Shown: positions 1-14,000 of the stretch, piece by piece
Layout: each line of letters starts with the position of its first letter
Numbering within the stretch: position 1 is the first letter of the stretch
Assembly (NCBI GenBank): GCA_037893245.1
Contig: JBAIAA010000110.1
Coordinates: 496,001 to 560,000, forward strand
DNA: 64,000 bases
Direction of reading: 5' to 3'
Origin: Crossaster papposus
Lineage: Eukaryota; Echinodermata; Asteroidea; Velatida; Solasteridae
Translations under genes and position numbers: made by a program
Notes under the pieces: generated by a model
Databases searched by the model: none
What the model was told of the DNA's origin: nothing
The model's input: only the letters and a program-made list of their open reading frames with translations

Positions 1-445
1 AACATGTCTTATGGAGGAAAAGACCAAATAAAACCCACCACTTGTGCAGCCTCCAAACATGCAAGATCGGCTAGTTGACACGATGTCTTGGAGTGCTGTG
101 AGAGACGGAGTGCATAGCGGCTGGACACTGGAGGTCCATTGCGGATTAATTAGTTGAGACATCTTCAAGACTCAAGTTTAATACTTAGCTGAATGGAGAC
201 AACATACAGTAGGCCTATCAAGAAGAAAGAATTGATCACAAGTTTATCTTATTGCAAGTGGAAAGAATTGCAGAATGCAAATTGCAACATAATTGGAGAA
301 TGGAAACAAAACCCACAAATTATTTGGCTTACCTTATTAATTGGAATTTCATGGAATTTCTTGGTAACAGAAGGTGCTATTTTCGCGGCTTTTTGTGTTA
401 AAAAACAATGTCATGATTCAATGTGTATGACTAAAGAGTAAAATG

Positions 446-573
446 TAGTCCGAGTTACTGGACTCTAGTTATCGCTTTTTTAACATTGGGACATCATCTG
501 GCGCTACTACTAGTGCGCCAGATGATGTCCAAATGTTATAAAAGCGATAACTAGAGTCCAGTAACTCGGACTA
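446..573. mobile_element. 128-bp perfect-foldback MITE with 9-bp target duplication
   Basis: Two arms of about 59 nt are almost exact inverted complements, starting TAGTCCGAGTTACTGG and ending CCAGTAACTCGGACTA, around a loop of about 10 nt. The 9-mer AGTAAAATG occurs at 437-445 and again at 574-582, directly flanking the arms, so it is a target-site duplication. Nine-base duplications are typical of Mutator-like (MULE) elements; that assignment is inference from duplication length, as no transposase is present. The near-perfect arms suggest a young insertion. Confidence 0.8.
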
Positions 574-1062
574 AGTAAAATGGTAAGAATTGTTCGTGGC
601 AAAAGACGTGGCGTTTGTTTTTCATAAAATAGATTGTGTTTTAATGAAATCCCACAGCGCGTGGCGTTGGTAACAACGTAAACCAGTTGAGATCGCCCCT
701 ACTGAGTACTGTAGATCAAAACGACCAGGCTGGTCCAAAACAAGTGTAGTTGGGGCTGGCCCAACTATCTATAGTTGGGAGCTTGGCTGCAGTTAGGGCG
801 TATAAGTATAACATAAGTCAATGTGTCGAAAATACCATTCCTTATCGTGCAATCCAGCACAATTAATATTGTTGAAAGCAAAATGGTTAAGATGGTATAC
901 TGAGTGATCCGATTTTTGTATAATTGTTGAAAGTGTTTAATTTATTGTTCTTGTATTTAGGAATTTTAATCTAACAATAACACCATAGTGAGACTGTTCT
1001 AATCTTACCAAATAAATCTGAAGTCATCAGCGTTATTTATTAAACTGTTGCGATCGCCATCT

Positions 1063-1171
1063 TCGGATGTTTTCCAAACCCTAGCTTAGGCTCCAATGGG
1101 GCTCCTTTACCATTGCCAAAGTGCATGAGCAAAGCCAAATGAATACAAAGCTTGGATTTAAAAAACGGCCC
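1063..1171. repeat. Short (about 100 bp) GGGCCGTTTTCCAAACC foldback element, copy 1
   Basis: It begins with GTTTTCCAAACC and ends with an imperfect inverted form near AAAAAACGGCCCC. It shares the core 'ttgccaaa-tgcatga-caaagccaa' with three other copies at 7707-7805, 27689-27791 and 40845-40954. It is a non-autonomous inverted-repeat element of unknown superfamily. This copy is more diverged than the others. Confidence 0.55.
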
Positions 1172-2080
1172 CGATATCTCGCGCGAGCGTGCGCGGCCGT
1201 GCATAAAATGCGCGCGCGTAGTGACTGTTTTATACACGTGGTAATTGCTCTTAAATTTCAAACTTTGAATACAACTTATTTTGTAATGACCATAGAACTG
1301 TATAATAAACAACAGCCTTACGGTAATTACACGTCGTTTCAATGTTAGTGGTTGTACTAATTATTTTCTTTGTTTTACAAAATGTAATAGCGCATTAACG
1401 CCTTCTAAGGACAAAACTATTCCTCAAACAGTCGTTGATTATCTTTAGTAGAATTTATGATGTCCTTTTTTGTTTGAAAAAAATCGAGATAAATCTATTT
1501 GGTAAAACGGAGAGAGTGACTTATTGTTAGCGTTTTAATAATAACTTTGACTTCAATTAAGTATTTGTTTCAACGATGGATTGGTAAGTTAACAATTTCG
1601 AGTCACAGTGAATTAGATTGTTTTGTTTAGTTAATTCAGTTTATAGATTGCTTGAGTGTTTGCAATTTGGCCGAATAAATAAATAAACAGAAGCTCGATT
1701 GGTGGCGCTATTTCACCACACCATAAAAATCGTAAAACCACTGTGCGGAAAAACTGCTGGGTCAATTTTTGGGCTGAAATGCACGCCACTTTTCTGCGTT
1801 TTAAAAAAATGATGATCAGTGGTTTTATTTTTATCGAAGAAAGTTTGGGCTCGTAGTTTATCAAATTGGGCGCCAACATATTTATGTGCCACCGGCACAT
1901 GCACAAAAGGAAAAAAAATATAAACGTGTTGACAAAAGCCAGAAAAATAATCTCCAATACAATCGGCATCATCCGAACAGAATGTGAAGTTTTCCAGCGG
2001 ATTACTATTTCGTTAAAGAAGCCGTCGCCCTGAAGGAAATCAAGTATTTGTGCACGAAGATTGAAGCCGAAACACACGCA

Positions 2081-2099
2081 ATGGCGGATAAGCTGGACG
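2081..2099 (+). CDS. AFAP1: AFAP1-like coding exon 1 (start codon)
   Basis: It codes for MADKLD plus one base, with donor GACG|GTGAGT. The leftover G joins CA at 16360 to make an alanine codon, and the joined N-terminus MADKLDALDELLPG resembles the amphipathic start of vertebrate AFAP1. This ATG is the first after an in-frame TGA at 1985-1987. The choice rests on phase, donor strength and the family N-terminus; a different 5' exon remains possible. Confidence 0.7.
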
Positions 2100-5000
2100 G
2101 TGAGTATGTTACGGGATTTTTGTTTGCCGCGGCGGTCGATCGCAAAATTCTAGCCGAGCCGTACCCGTGATGTTTGCCTGCTGCTAGCTGTGTGGTCGCG
2201 CCGTCAAGGTTCGGTGCACGCTGTCATGGCTCGGTGCACGCTGCCACGGCTGCTATGCTGGGACTTATTGCTTCCTTGATGATTACGCGCGAAGTTGAAA
2301 ATGTAGCCGCCAATTTTGTTTACATTTATTTTAATGCAATGCATATTATTTTAAAACTATGATTACTTAAAGTTAGACTTATTAGGTTTACACATTGCTC
2401 TATGGTTTAAAGAGCTAAGTAAGAAAAGGGGGGCGTGGTTGTGTTTGGCCAAGACAGTTACATGTATGAGGCCGTTATGCCTAATTTGCATTTTTTTTTA
2501 GGGGACAAATTATAAAAATTGCATTGTTCTGTCTATCATCTATCAGTCATTTTTGTATGGACAAAACAAGCTTGAAATGTCTAGCTCTAAAAATTAAAAT
2601 AACAAATTATTATTAATTATTTGTATTATATTATTACTATATTACTTAACCCTAACCCCAAGGTGTATTTTGTGAGTTCCCTTCCACATGCATCACTTGC
2701 AGCAATTGTACAGTGGCAACCCTGCTCAGTGCTGGGATTTATCAGATCCACCTTTTAAACGTTGTTGTGGGTAAAAGAGTTAGGGAATTAATGCACATTT
2801 GACATACATAATGTTTTTTGTTTTGATAACTTATTAATTTTTAAAAGAGACAAAGTACCCGTATTTGTGTTTTAGAATATTTACATTGTTTACAATAGTC
2901 AATATATTAGGCCTGGGGATCTTTGCAAGGTTTAGTAGGGAGTTTCCCTAAATGTTTCCCCCTGTGTGATAGTATACAATCTTCAGGATCGAGTCGAGTA
3001 TGCTCACACAATGTGGGACTTTGGATAGTAATGATTAATTGAGAGATTTTTTAAACCAGCCAAATGCTGCACTGTAATTAAACACTCAAGTGGTTCAAAA
3101 TGTTGTACAGTGTATCTTCAAATATTTGTCATTTCAATGTGTACAAAAAATTAAACTTTGTCAAAGTTTATGTGGTGTACCGGTACTTGGTATTTGGCCC
3201 TTCATTGATGTTGCAATGGAATTTGTTGGCACCAGTTGCTCAAGGAAATTAAAGGTAGTATACACCATTTGCAGATATCGAAAATATTTACTACCGAATT
3301 ATTAAGAAATATCTTACTCATCTGAAAGTAAATGTGGATTCTGGGCATCCAGCAAAATGATTGCGCTAGATATCCTGTAATTCCTCCGAAAAATTGAATT
3401 TTATAATGAAATATCGCCGGACGGCGAGCGCGAAAAAACAAAGATAACATAAGAATAACTGCTCGAAGCTTTTCTCGGCATCCATGATTCTAAAACTTCG
3501 GACAGCTCAGTTAAACGATATTTACTATAAATACAACCCCCCAAATCTACTCATTCGTGATAATTCAAGCAATGACCAATAGTGTATACTACTTTTAAAG
3601 ATGACGGCATTGTTATGATAATTGGCCCAGGCAAGCCTTAAGGAAGTTGAATTGGTTATCAGGAAGCAATACATAACCTAAACAACTTGCGATATGACCA
3701 CTGTTTATACATGGTGACTTGGCAAGTTGCCAACAAAATAATAACTACTTTTTGTTTGGGAGGGTCCTTGATTCAGAGCTGACTTCCGCGTGCTTGGGGG
3801 AAAGATAAAATCTTGGTTTTTCTGCATTAAAAAAAATATATATCAAGACTTTTTTCCCCTCTCATTCTCAAATTGGCTGAGGTATATATTTCGCGAATTT
3901 GCTAAGCGAGGAAATTGTTAGATTACCATAGTTTGGGTTACAAGCCAAATTAGTGCAATGTGTAGTGTGGCTGATGATCACTTACCAGTAGCTCACAAAT
4001 TTAGGGTACCATATGGTACAATGAACACTCTTAACGTGACCTACTGTACTCGAGCTAGTCTACACATTACACATGCGTAAAAGACCGCAAAGCGCAGTAT
4101 TATGCACGCAGTACCGAGTTTGCCCAACATTATACTGAACAAATGCATCAATTGCCATTCTCATATTCGTGGATTTGATATTGAATCTGGGGATTTAGAA
4201 TTGGAAGGGCGATTTATTCCTAGCAAAGATGTTGACCGCACTGTCATTACACTGTCTTATTAGAGTTCTAATCAAAGCACAAGAAGATTGTGAACCTAAT
4301 ACTCATTCTTAAATGAAACTTCTTACTTATTCTAAAAATATATTATTATATTATTCACCATATTACTGCTACATTTTCAATGTGACCATTCATACGTATA
4401 CGCTAGTATACATGGTGTATATGTATTAATGTACTGTATGTATTTTCTGCAAATTCCCACAAGGATTTCTGAACTGTATTTATCATTTTGTCCTGAAATG
4501 TATCCATCATTAGTGCTGTAGGTGAGTGCCGCTAGTGGTTAGGGTTTGTGACTCATGATCAGAGGGTCAGGGGTTCAAATCCAGCTGCTGGCCATATATT
4601 GTGACCATGGGCAAGCCACTTCACCCCCACTCCCCTCTCTCCACCCAGTATAATTAATGAGTGCATTGGACTAAACAATCTCATCAATGGGAAAAATATA
4701 AATATTCCCATGTTCCCAGTTGCTTTATGCTACAGAAACTGGATATAAACACTACCCTGATGAGTGATGAGCCATATTGGCTTGGGACAGATTTGTTTGT
4801 TTTTTTTGCTTTTTCCATCAATGTGTTTTTAAAACTTGAAAATGTTGCCAAGTTTCCCCCTCTTTTCAACTTGTTTCGAAAAAAAAGAAAAAAGTAACAA
4901 ACACACTAAAGAAAACCTGAACACAAAACGGTAAAATTTACGAGGCCATAGTGTCAACGAGAAAGTATTTTGTGAGAACCAAGTTTATGGCCTTTTGATA

Positions 5001-8000
5001 TCTTTAATACTGTAGCGGTGTAGCCTACAAAAAAGAAAGTACATTGTTATACATGTATAAATATACAGGAAATATTTTTGTCATTTCCTTTCCAGAGCAT
5101 TTGCTGCTCCAACTCAAAACCTTGGAAAGCTTTATGACAATAGACAAATAGACAATAGACAAATTGTACAGCCACATCTGTTAATGTAATTCATTGTGAA
5201 ATTCTTCATTGTCTTTTTTTAACCCTTCAAGATACAATGGTTCAGTTCGTGGAACCGTGGAAGAATAAGATTCCTCTATGATGGCACCGAGCGCAGAACA
5301 CATTTGCTTTAGGAAACGGGTTACTTGCCATAACACCATGTGGTATTCATATTGGCTCCCTATTAGCGCGCACTTCAAAAGCAATTATTTTGTCTGCTGT
5401 AAGCGGGAAATACAAAATTTAAACCAAGACAGATCCTACTATATGTTTCACTAAATATTCCCAAACAAACTGCTTCTTTTTAGGCCAACCAATATTACCT
5501 AAGGTTTTTACCCCACTACCTCGTCGATTCTTGAATTTACAGGCAATAAACCCATTGCGTATTGTATGCGTCATCCGTTTCAAATAGCTACGAGAAGCGT
5601 AAACAAATTCAACGGGTGACGCAGTACGGATAGCGCAATACGGAGACATGGACGTATGCGCGTTGCTTTTCAAACAAGTGATTTTTACGCATTACGCATT
5701 ACGCAGTGCAAACTATGCTTAACGCACGATGGTATCACACGATGGACACATGGATTTTCGGCCTAACACTCGCATTTGTCATTTTGAGGTGTTAAAATAG
5801 ACAAAAAACACAACTGTCTCTGATTTCATTGAACTTTTTTCAGGGCTGGAGTAAGGCAAACGATCAGAGGTCTTACTTTATAGGAAACTCGGGAAGTTGG
5901 ATCGCCTTTTTGCTTGCTGGAATGTTTTCTTAGCCCGGACTTTACACAAATAAACACCATTTCCTCCAAAGCGAATGCATTCATCCAATGACCATCACCA
6001 TGTATCCCCAACAACAATTGGTCACTTGAAAGTACATGTACATTGGCCAGGAATGGTCTTGCATTGTTGAATGCAAAAAGTAATGCTTTGCCCCCCAAAC
6101 AACGCCTCGTCCTGAACGGAAAGGGAGTGCTATTCGCATGATGATGATCACCATATTTCCTAAATAAATAGTCACTTAAAAGTGCGTTGGCCATAGGAAT
6201 CCATGTACGGTACGGTACATCCATAGAGCTCTATGTCTTATCTAATATCCTGCCAGACTTAGGCACAAGCCATGTTGACCTTCAACCAAATAGCAGGCCA
6301 TTGTCAGACCATGCTCAAATAGACTTTTGTAATGAATATTTTGTAGTTTCCGAAAACTTTTCAGTTGACTGAGTTAAAGGTATAATACACCATTTGCAGA
6401 TATTGAAAAAATTTAGTACCGAATTATTAAGAAATATGCTACTTAATTGAAAGTAAATAATGATTCTAGGCATCCAGCAAAATGATTGCGCTAGATATCC
6501 TGTAATTATTCCAAAAAATATAATTTTATAAAGAAAAATTTGCGATCGCTGGATGAAGATCGCGAGAAAACCAAAAATAACATAAGAATAACTGCTCAAC
6601 ACCGGTTGAAAACAAACGCTGTATTTCGTGTTTTTATCGGCTACCGTGATTGTGAAACTTTCGGACAGGTCAGTTAAACGATATTTACTATAAAATACAA
6701 CCCCCTAAATCTACCCATTCATGATAATTCAAGCAATTACCAATGGTGTATCCTACTGATACCTTTAATGCACAAGTCATGTTGACCTTCAACGAAATAG
6801 CAGGCCATTGTCAGATGCTAAAATAGACTATTGTGATGAATATTTTGTAATTTCCTCAAGTCCTTGTACATGTACTAGGCCGCTGGGACAGGTTGTTGCA
6901 TGACAACTTTCCAGTTCAATAAGTTAAATGTCACACATGTATTGCACTGGTGTATAGTGTAGTGTAGTGTGGTTGATTATAATGTACCGGTAACTCTTGC
7001 TTAACCAGTTCGCGCCGGGATTATTTTAACATCGCCGAGCCGAGGGGCGGGATTATTTTAAACGAAACTCGATCCGAAGCGGGTTCAGGCTGATAGTGCC
7101 GTGAAGCACACCCACGCATTTCCGGCCTTGCGCGCTGCTGACATACATTTCCGAACTTGAACTTGGCGTGTTTATGCGTCATCCGTTTTGAATTTAGGGA
7201 AATGTTTGCGTTTATATACGTCATCCGGCGCGAACTGGTTAAAAACAAACTATAGTATTACATGTACATGTAGCAATAAGCAAATTAGCCCTTGTCTTGT
7301 CAAGTAGCAGATTTTACGAAACATTTAGCACTTGCACCCCAATTATTGCACAAGTTGTGCAAGATTTTACGCTGCGCAACATATGACAAGTTCACGGACG
7401 CTTTAGAGTGGGTGTGGCATAAAATGACCAACGTGTTTCTCATAAGCAAATCTTGATCGTAATTAGTCATTAGACGATGTATCAAGGTTGATACACACAC
7501 AAGACACTTGGATTTTGTTGGAAGTGGTTAATCAATGATTTGCAAGAAAGTTGGACAAAACTAATTTCTTTTAATGGCCGGCGGAGGCAATTCAACAACT
7601 GTTTGTTCATGTTCACACTACACAAACAACCGCTGTAAATGCTGTTATACATCATCCTCACAAATCCAAGATATTTATAATACATTTGTGCAGCTAAATG
7701 TATGCAATGGCCTTTTTTGAAACCCCAGCTTCATCTCTGTCTTTGGCTTCGTTCATGCAGTTGGAGACTGGAGACTAAACCTAAGCTGGGGTTTGGAAAA
7801 TGGCCCGTGTTTAATGGAATCAATGTGTCATTATCGTTACCTTGTTGTAAATCTTATCTAAAAATTCTTCTAAGCTGGGAAAAAAATGAAATCAATGTGT
7901 CATTATCGTTACCTTCTTGTAAATCTTATCTAAAAATTCTTCTAAGCTGAAAAAAACCCCACATTTTGTTACTTGAATATAAACAAAATTATAATAAAAA

Positions 8001-11000
8001 TGTTCCATTTTTTTCTCATGAATTAATTTGTTATTCATCCAACGAGTGCAGCACCATGTATCCAATTTCCTGCTGTGATTAGAGGTGGTTTTTCCACAAA
8101 GAAAGACAAAAAGAAACTCTTCCCCGTCAAGTCAATCAAAGCGATTTTTTGAATGTAAGGACAACTGACCCCTCTAGTGTGTGAATGTCTGTCAAACATT
8201 AATCACATTGCTCATTATGACAGATATGCACGCACTGTGTGGACACACTCCATCCACACTGCCTCTGCAGTGCGTTTAATCGCTCTTATTTCTACATGGT
8301 TTAATGCCCTGCATCGTTCATCAAGACGCACAACGTAAATCAATACGGGTCAAAAAGGTTGGACTACAGAAAGTAAACAACATTGGCAATTTTTTTGGTT
8401 TTTTTCTTTAAAAAACCAAAACACCCAAAAATTGCATTGAAAAGGTGTCTAGACATTTTCTGTCCCGGAATCCCAAAGAGCTATATAAATTGCGAAAAAC
8501 CATGACGACTGAATAATGAAAAAAAAATTTACAAAATATGCACTCTGTTTAATCATTGTACTGTAGTTGCGTTACACAGATCCGAATTCCTTTTCTGGGC
8601 AAAATCTTTATTAGAAATTCATTCAATTCACACAATGAATTTGTATTTTAATTAAGATTGTGCAGTTCAATGTAACTGTACAACAAGCTTACTATTACAA
8701 AGAATTACTATAGATTTGAATTGGGCAGAAATTATATATAAATTTTTTGTTTACGTGTTATTTAATTACATTTACATGTAATTAACTCTAACCCTGCCAG
8801 ACACAGCGCAGTGCATCAGGGAGTATTTCACAAGAGGGAGCGATGACACAGAATGAGAGAGCAGATGTGGGGGTTACCATAGCGATTGCTCATCCATCCA
8901 TTCATCCTACACTCTATCGGAACATGATGTCTAATTGTCATAATCTCATCGTACATTCGCAGACACTTCTGTGAAATCTGTAGAATGCCTTGTTTTAGTC
9001 GGTCATACCTGTACACACCTGGCAGTACACAATTGGTAGTTCAAAGGGAAACAAATCATATTAAAAGTAGATACACCATTTGCAGATATATCAACAATAT
9101 ATGTAACAATATATTTGCTGTAAAATATGAATCCAATTATCCATGGATTTTTTTGGGTTAATTACATCAAAAGCAAATGTTGTATACTATCATACCGGTA
9201 CATGTAAGGTGGTTTTTAGGAAATAAGTCTTCAGTTATTTTGCTTGACAGACTTTATTGTGCATGTCTGGGGTGTGAAATACAAAGTACGATACCCTCTG
9301 GAGACTTGAACACAATGGGGACAATGGGAGTGAAAAGGTCTCCAAAGGGTAATTTCTATGGATGAATCGGTCTCCATTGGGAATTTCACGAATTTTTAGA
9401 TTGTACATAAATTACTCAAAAACTAGGGTTAGAATGTGGGTTAGTGTTTGGGTTAGGGTATAATGTAGGTCGAAACTTCAACCCAGGAAAATAATTGTGG
9501 TTAAAATGGGAGCATTTTGAAAAACGTGCTCGATTTTCTAACCATTTTGTACACGAGAACAAAGCCATGTCTCCAATACAAAAACGTGAATGTGTACATG
9601 TATGTACGTGTACATGGTCGTACATACCTTAAGCTTACCTTAAATACTGAAACCTGTATTCGTCACCTTTGTATCCAAACGAAACCAGCTATAAAAACAA
9701 ATTGTTTTCAATAAATCTACCAATCCGTGACCAGTTTGGGAATGTGTTGCATGTCTGGGTGGCATACTCAACTGTTCGCCGTAAATTTGCAAAAGTTCAC
9801 ATTTTTGTTATTAAAGGCGGGTCCACATAAAAGAAAAACTGTCTTTTTATAATTCAGCGTATTTTTGAGCTTATTACGCACACTACCACACTGAATTCGG
9901 CGTATTTTTGAGCTTATTACACAAACTACCACACTGTGGAAATGCACATGGGTCATTTCATAAATTAGAGGTCTTATTTTGCGTGTCCCTGTTTTTTGCT
10001 TTCTATCTCCAAGAGTGATTACATAAGATAAAATACCTGCAAAGCAAATATGTTTGAAGTCAATTTCAATGACACATGCATGGGAAATTACACAGACAAT
10101 CGGGTGTAACCAAGACACCAAAACAAATGGGGTCAACAACTTTTTGACCCCATATTTACAAGTGTGGACTAACCGCAGGAAAGCCAAATTTGTGAGTTGT
10201 TTTGGCAAAATGAGACGGAACTGGGCACAGGGCATAGTGGGAAAGATTTGGTGATTTTTTTTTTTCTACTTTTGATTTATTGATATTTATAATTTTTGGT
10301 ATACCTACTACTTTTATTGAGAAATAGTATGAAAGTAGTGAAATAAAAGTGTTTTTAAGGAAAATTAATTTGCATTTTTTTCATATCATAAATAGTGCAA
10401 TGTTTTTACCCTCTATTCCAGTAACAGAGAGCAGAGTTAGGCAATTCTCAAGTTTTGCAACTAAAATCTTGAAAGTCGGATTCCAAACAAACTACTTTTC
10501 AAAATTTAAATATTGTATAAAGTTACATCCATTTTACTCAACCAGTATTCCTGGGTTGTATTCACAATACACTGTGCGCTCCGTTTGTCCCCAAAGAAAC
10601 AAATTCAACAACTGTCTCATTTTAATGTTTGTTTTTTTCAACATCCGGGAAAGCCAGAAAAATAAACAAGGAAACAAAAAATGTTTCTGTCAGATTTCCG
10701 TGTTCTCCTTCTGTTTTGTTAAATAACCCAAACAATTATTTATCCGCCAGAAATTGAAAGAAAAATATCTGCAAGTTGTGTTTTGACCTTAGGAAGGGAA
10801 AACGTGGGAAATTGAATAAGTTGTCAAAAGTTTTAATTTTACCGAAATATTATTCATTTAGGCCTATGTAGTCTCCAAAACTTACTCATTGGGTTATATA
10901 AATAAAAACTAGCAAATGCTAGGACATACAATTAAAGGCAATGACAAACGCACTGACTCTATAAACCATCTCTAATCTGCAAGAATCCACCTATGATATG

Positions 11001-14000
11001 TAGATACCATGTAATTGAAAAATTGAGTTTATAAAAAAAAAAAAATTTCATTGCCGGCGATCGTGATTTTTTGTTTCCCTCGGCAAGGAGATTGTAAAAC
11101 TTTAGACAGGTCAGTTAACCAGTTCGCGCCGGATGACGTATATAAACGCAAACATTTCCCCAAATTCAAAACGGATGACGCATAAACACGCCAAGTTCAA
11201 GTTCGTAAATGTATGTCAGCAGCGCGCAAGGCCGGAAATGCATGGGTGTGCTTCCCGGCACTATCAGCCTGAACCCGCTTCAGATCGAGTTTCGTTAAAA
11301 ATAATCCCGCCCGTCGGCTCGGCGATGTTAAAATAATCCCGGCGCGAACTGGTTAAAGGTAGTATGTATGTACACCATTTGCAGATATTGAAAAAATTTA
11401 CTACCGAATTATTAAGAAATATCTTACTCATCTGAAAGTAAATAATGATTCTAGCCATCCAGCAAAATGATTGCGCTAGATATCCTTTAATTGTTCTGAC
11501 GGCGATCGCGAAAAAACACAAATAACATAAGAATAACTGCTCGACGCCGGTTGAAAACAAATGTTTTTTGTGCTTTTCTCAGCATTCATGATTGTAAAAC
11601 TTCAGGAAAGGTTAGTTAAACGATATTTACTATAAAATACAACCCCCCAAATCCACCCATTCCTGATTCAAGCATTTACCAATGGTGTATTATATTTTCT
11701 ACCTTTAATTTATATCCTGATTTTTATCCAAAGTCCTTCTTTTGTCCAAACATTTTGATTTACAATGTACTTTTCAATCTGGCTCAGCTTGAAAGCCTAC
11801 AAAGTGAAGGCATGTAGTTTGTAATCAAATGACCCATTGTGTCTGTAGAATAACTCATGGTGAACACAATACCAGATAAATTCAGTAACTTGCTTTGTCA
11901 ACGATCTGCTGAATTTGTTCAGTTGTGGTAACAGCATTTTGTTCATTTAATGGAAACTGAAAGGTCAGCTAGTAAACTTTCCGAGAGAAAAAAAGATTTG
12001 CCTTACTGCTTTTAGTACAATAAATAAATGATTTTTATGAAATTAATTCTTTCTGGTAATGAAACCAAGGATCCTTATAGAGGCACTCTGTGGAGTGTCG
12101 TGGCCGAGCAGTTAAGAGCTAGGTTTTCTGTTCCGCAGAGCGTGAGTTTGAGTCCCGGTGTCGACACGTGTGTCCTTAAGCAAGGCAATTAAACCACTAT
12201 TGCCTCGTCCTAAGGATGGGACGTAAAGCCGTAGGTCCCGTGTGTGTGTATAATGTATATATTGAACCTGGACACGCACGTAAAAGAACCCAGTCACACT
12301 TATCGCTAAAGAGAAGGGGTTCGCCCCGGTGTTTCTGGCATTTCGTTCATCCTCCTATACTGATCAGAAAACAGTAAGAAGAAGGCACAGTAGAGGTGGG
12401 AGGAAAACCCCAGAAGAATATCTTGGGGGAAAACCCCAGAATCAGGCAGGGACTGAAAACCCAATCCACATATTGGCCAAGGCGGGATTCGAACCCTGGT
12501 CACAGCGGTGGAAGGCGAGAAAAGAACCGCAATGCCAACCTGACTCCCGGGCACATGGAAAATGTCCACGTTACCAAATTTACTCGCTCTTTACAACTTG
12601 ATACATATATCCATTTTAATTTGTATTAAAAAAATTGAACAAAGAAATTGACTGGAGCGGGGCTTGATGAAGCAAACTCCTGATTGCCGTTCCGGTGCTC
12701 TACCAACTGAGCTATCCAGCCCCGTGTTCACGGTTCCCCAAATTAGCCAATATCATTGTTCGGGGTGCTAGTCAGAAGTTAGATTTCTGCCCCGGTTCAC
12801 ATTCCTGCCCTTGTTCACATTCCTGCCCTTGTTCACATTCCCGCCCTTGTTCACATTCCCGCCCTTGTTCACATTCCCGCCCTGGTTCACATTCCCGCCC
12901 TGGTTCACATTCCCGCCCTGTGGTTCAGTCCCTGCTTGATTCTGTGGATTTCTCCCAGAATATTCTTCTGGAGTTTTCATTCCATCTTTAAAACTCTAAT
13001 ATTCCGCTTACAGGTTTTTTTCTCCCATTTTCGAGCAACAATTCCCAGGGAACTTTTGAGTAATCCTTGGTTTCATTACCAGAAAGCTATAAATAAATAA
13101 ATAAATAAATAATAAAGAAAGAAAGAAGGAAATAGTCCATAATTCAATAAACAAGATCAGCTGCTCTATTTGTCCAAAGCTAGAATAATGTAATACTGTA
13201 TTGTACACTATCACATGCACAATGTACAATGTTATGTCAACTTGCAGGCTTAGACTGTCTACTTGAATATTCCACAGCCCAATGCTGTAGCGCTGTAGGC
13301 TTCCTTTCCCACGGGCCCAATTCCGATGGTTCTAAGCCCCACGGATTGCACTCATCCGTATCGGAAGGATTTATATCCCCGGGTTCGCATAATGCTAATT
13401 GTTCCTGACGACACAGATGGCGTAACATACATATTGACTACAGTGGATTTTGAACATAATTCTGTTAAAAAAAGATAAATCTGAAAATCCGGGGGAAAAA
13501 TTACATTGTGTCTAAAGAAATCTTTTAAAGGTTCTCTCTGCACCTCTTGTATGTAAAGCGGTTTACTGGAATTAGTGTTGTTCCGCAATATATTTTGGAA
13601 TTTTGGAGAAACATGTAACTATTCTACGGATACAATTTTTATTTGCTATCTTCTTTAGAAGTAGACGTTATTTCCAAAAAAATACTTGTATAAAAATAAA
13701 TTAAAATGTGAAAACGGCTGGTAAACATGTGATTATATTGCATTTTTTTATTGCAAAGTCAAGTGCGCATAACCAGTATATTATAAACTGCAGTTTGTCG
13801 TATTGATAAATGAGAAAATGATCTCAATATTCTAAAACTAATTTGGTTAGAACGACACTGCTTTTAACCATAAACATGACATTTGATGCACGTATCAAAA
13901 TGCACATGTACCGGTACATCCTGGATAAGTCTTCGATCTTGGGATAAAACCGCGAAATTTTTCAATATTTTTATGGCACAAATTGAAATTGTTGACATCT

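Larger units (their letters stand above)
1..2080. other. Upstream flank and presumed 5' UTR/promoter region of the AFAP1-like gene
   Basis: I see no convincing coding exon here; the short open frames (for example 193-441) have no recognisable domain. It holds a 128-bp foldback element (446-573) and a 100-bp foldback (1063-1171). A CpG-rich patch lies at about 1170-1215. The last 93 nt before the ATG at 2081 are open in the start-codon frame, with an in-frame TGA at 1985-1987, so this stretch is either 5' UTR or the end of an upstream exon. No TATA box or start site could be fixed. Confidence 0.4.

Noticed and set aside
193..441. 82-residue frame with a hydrophobic stretch
   Set aside because: No domain, no splice context, and it stops at the foldback target site. 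Too short to support.
1631..2077. 148-residue minus-strand frame before the AFAP1-like start
   Set aside because: It is low-complexity and hydrophobic, has no recognisable domain, and overlaps the likely 5' region of a plus-strand gene.
12794..12921. CRISPR-like regular array
   Set aside because: Units are contiguous without unique spacers, and the surroundings are eukaryotic intron sequence. It is a minisatellite.
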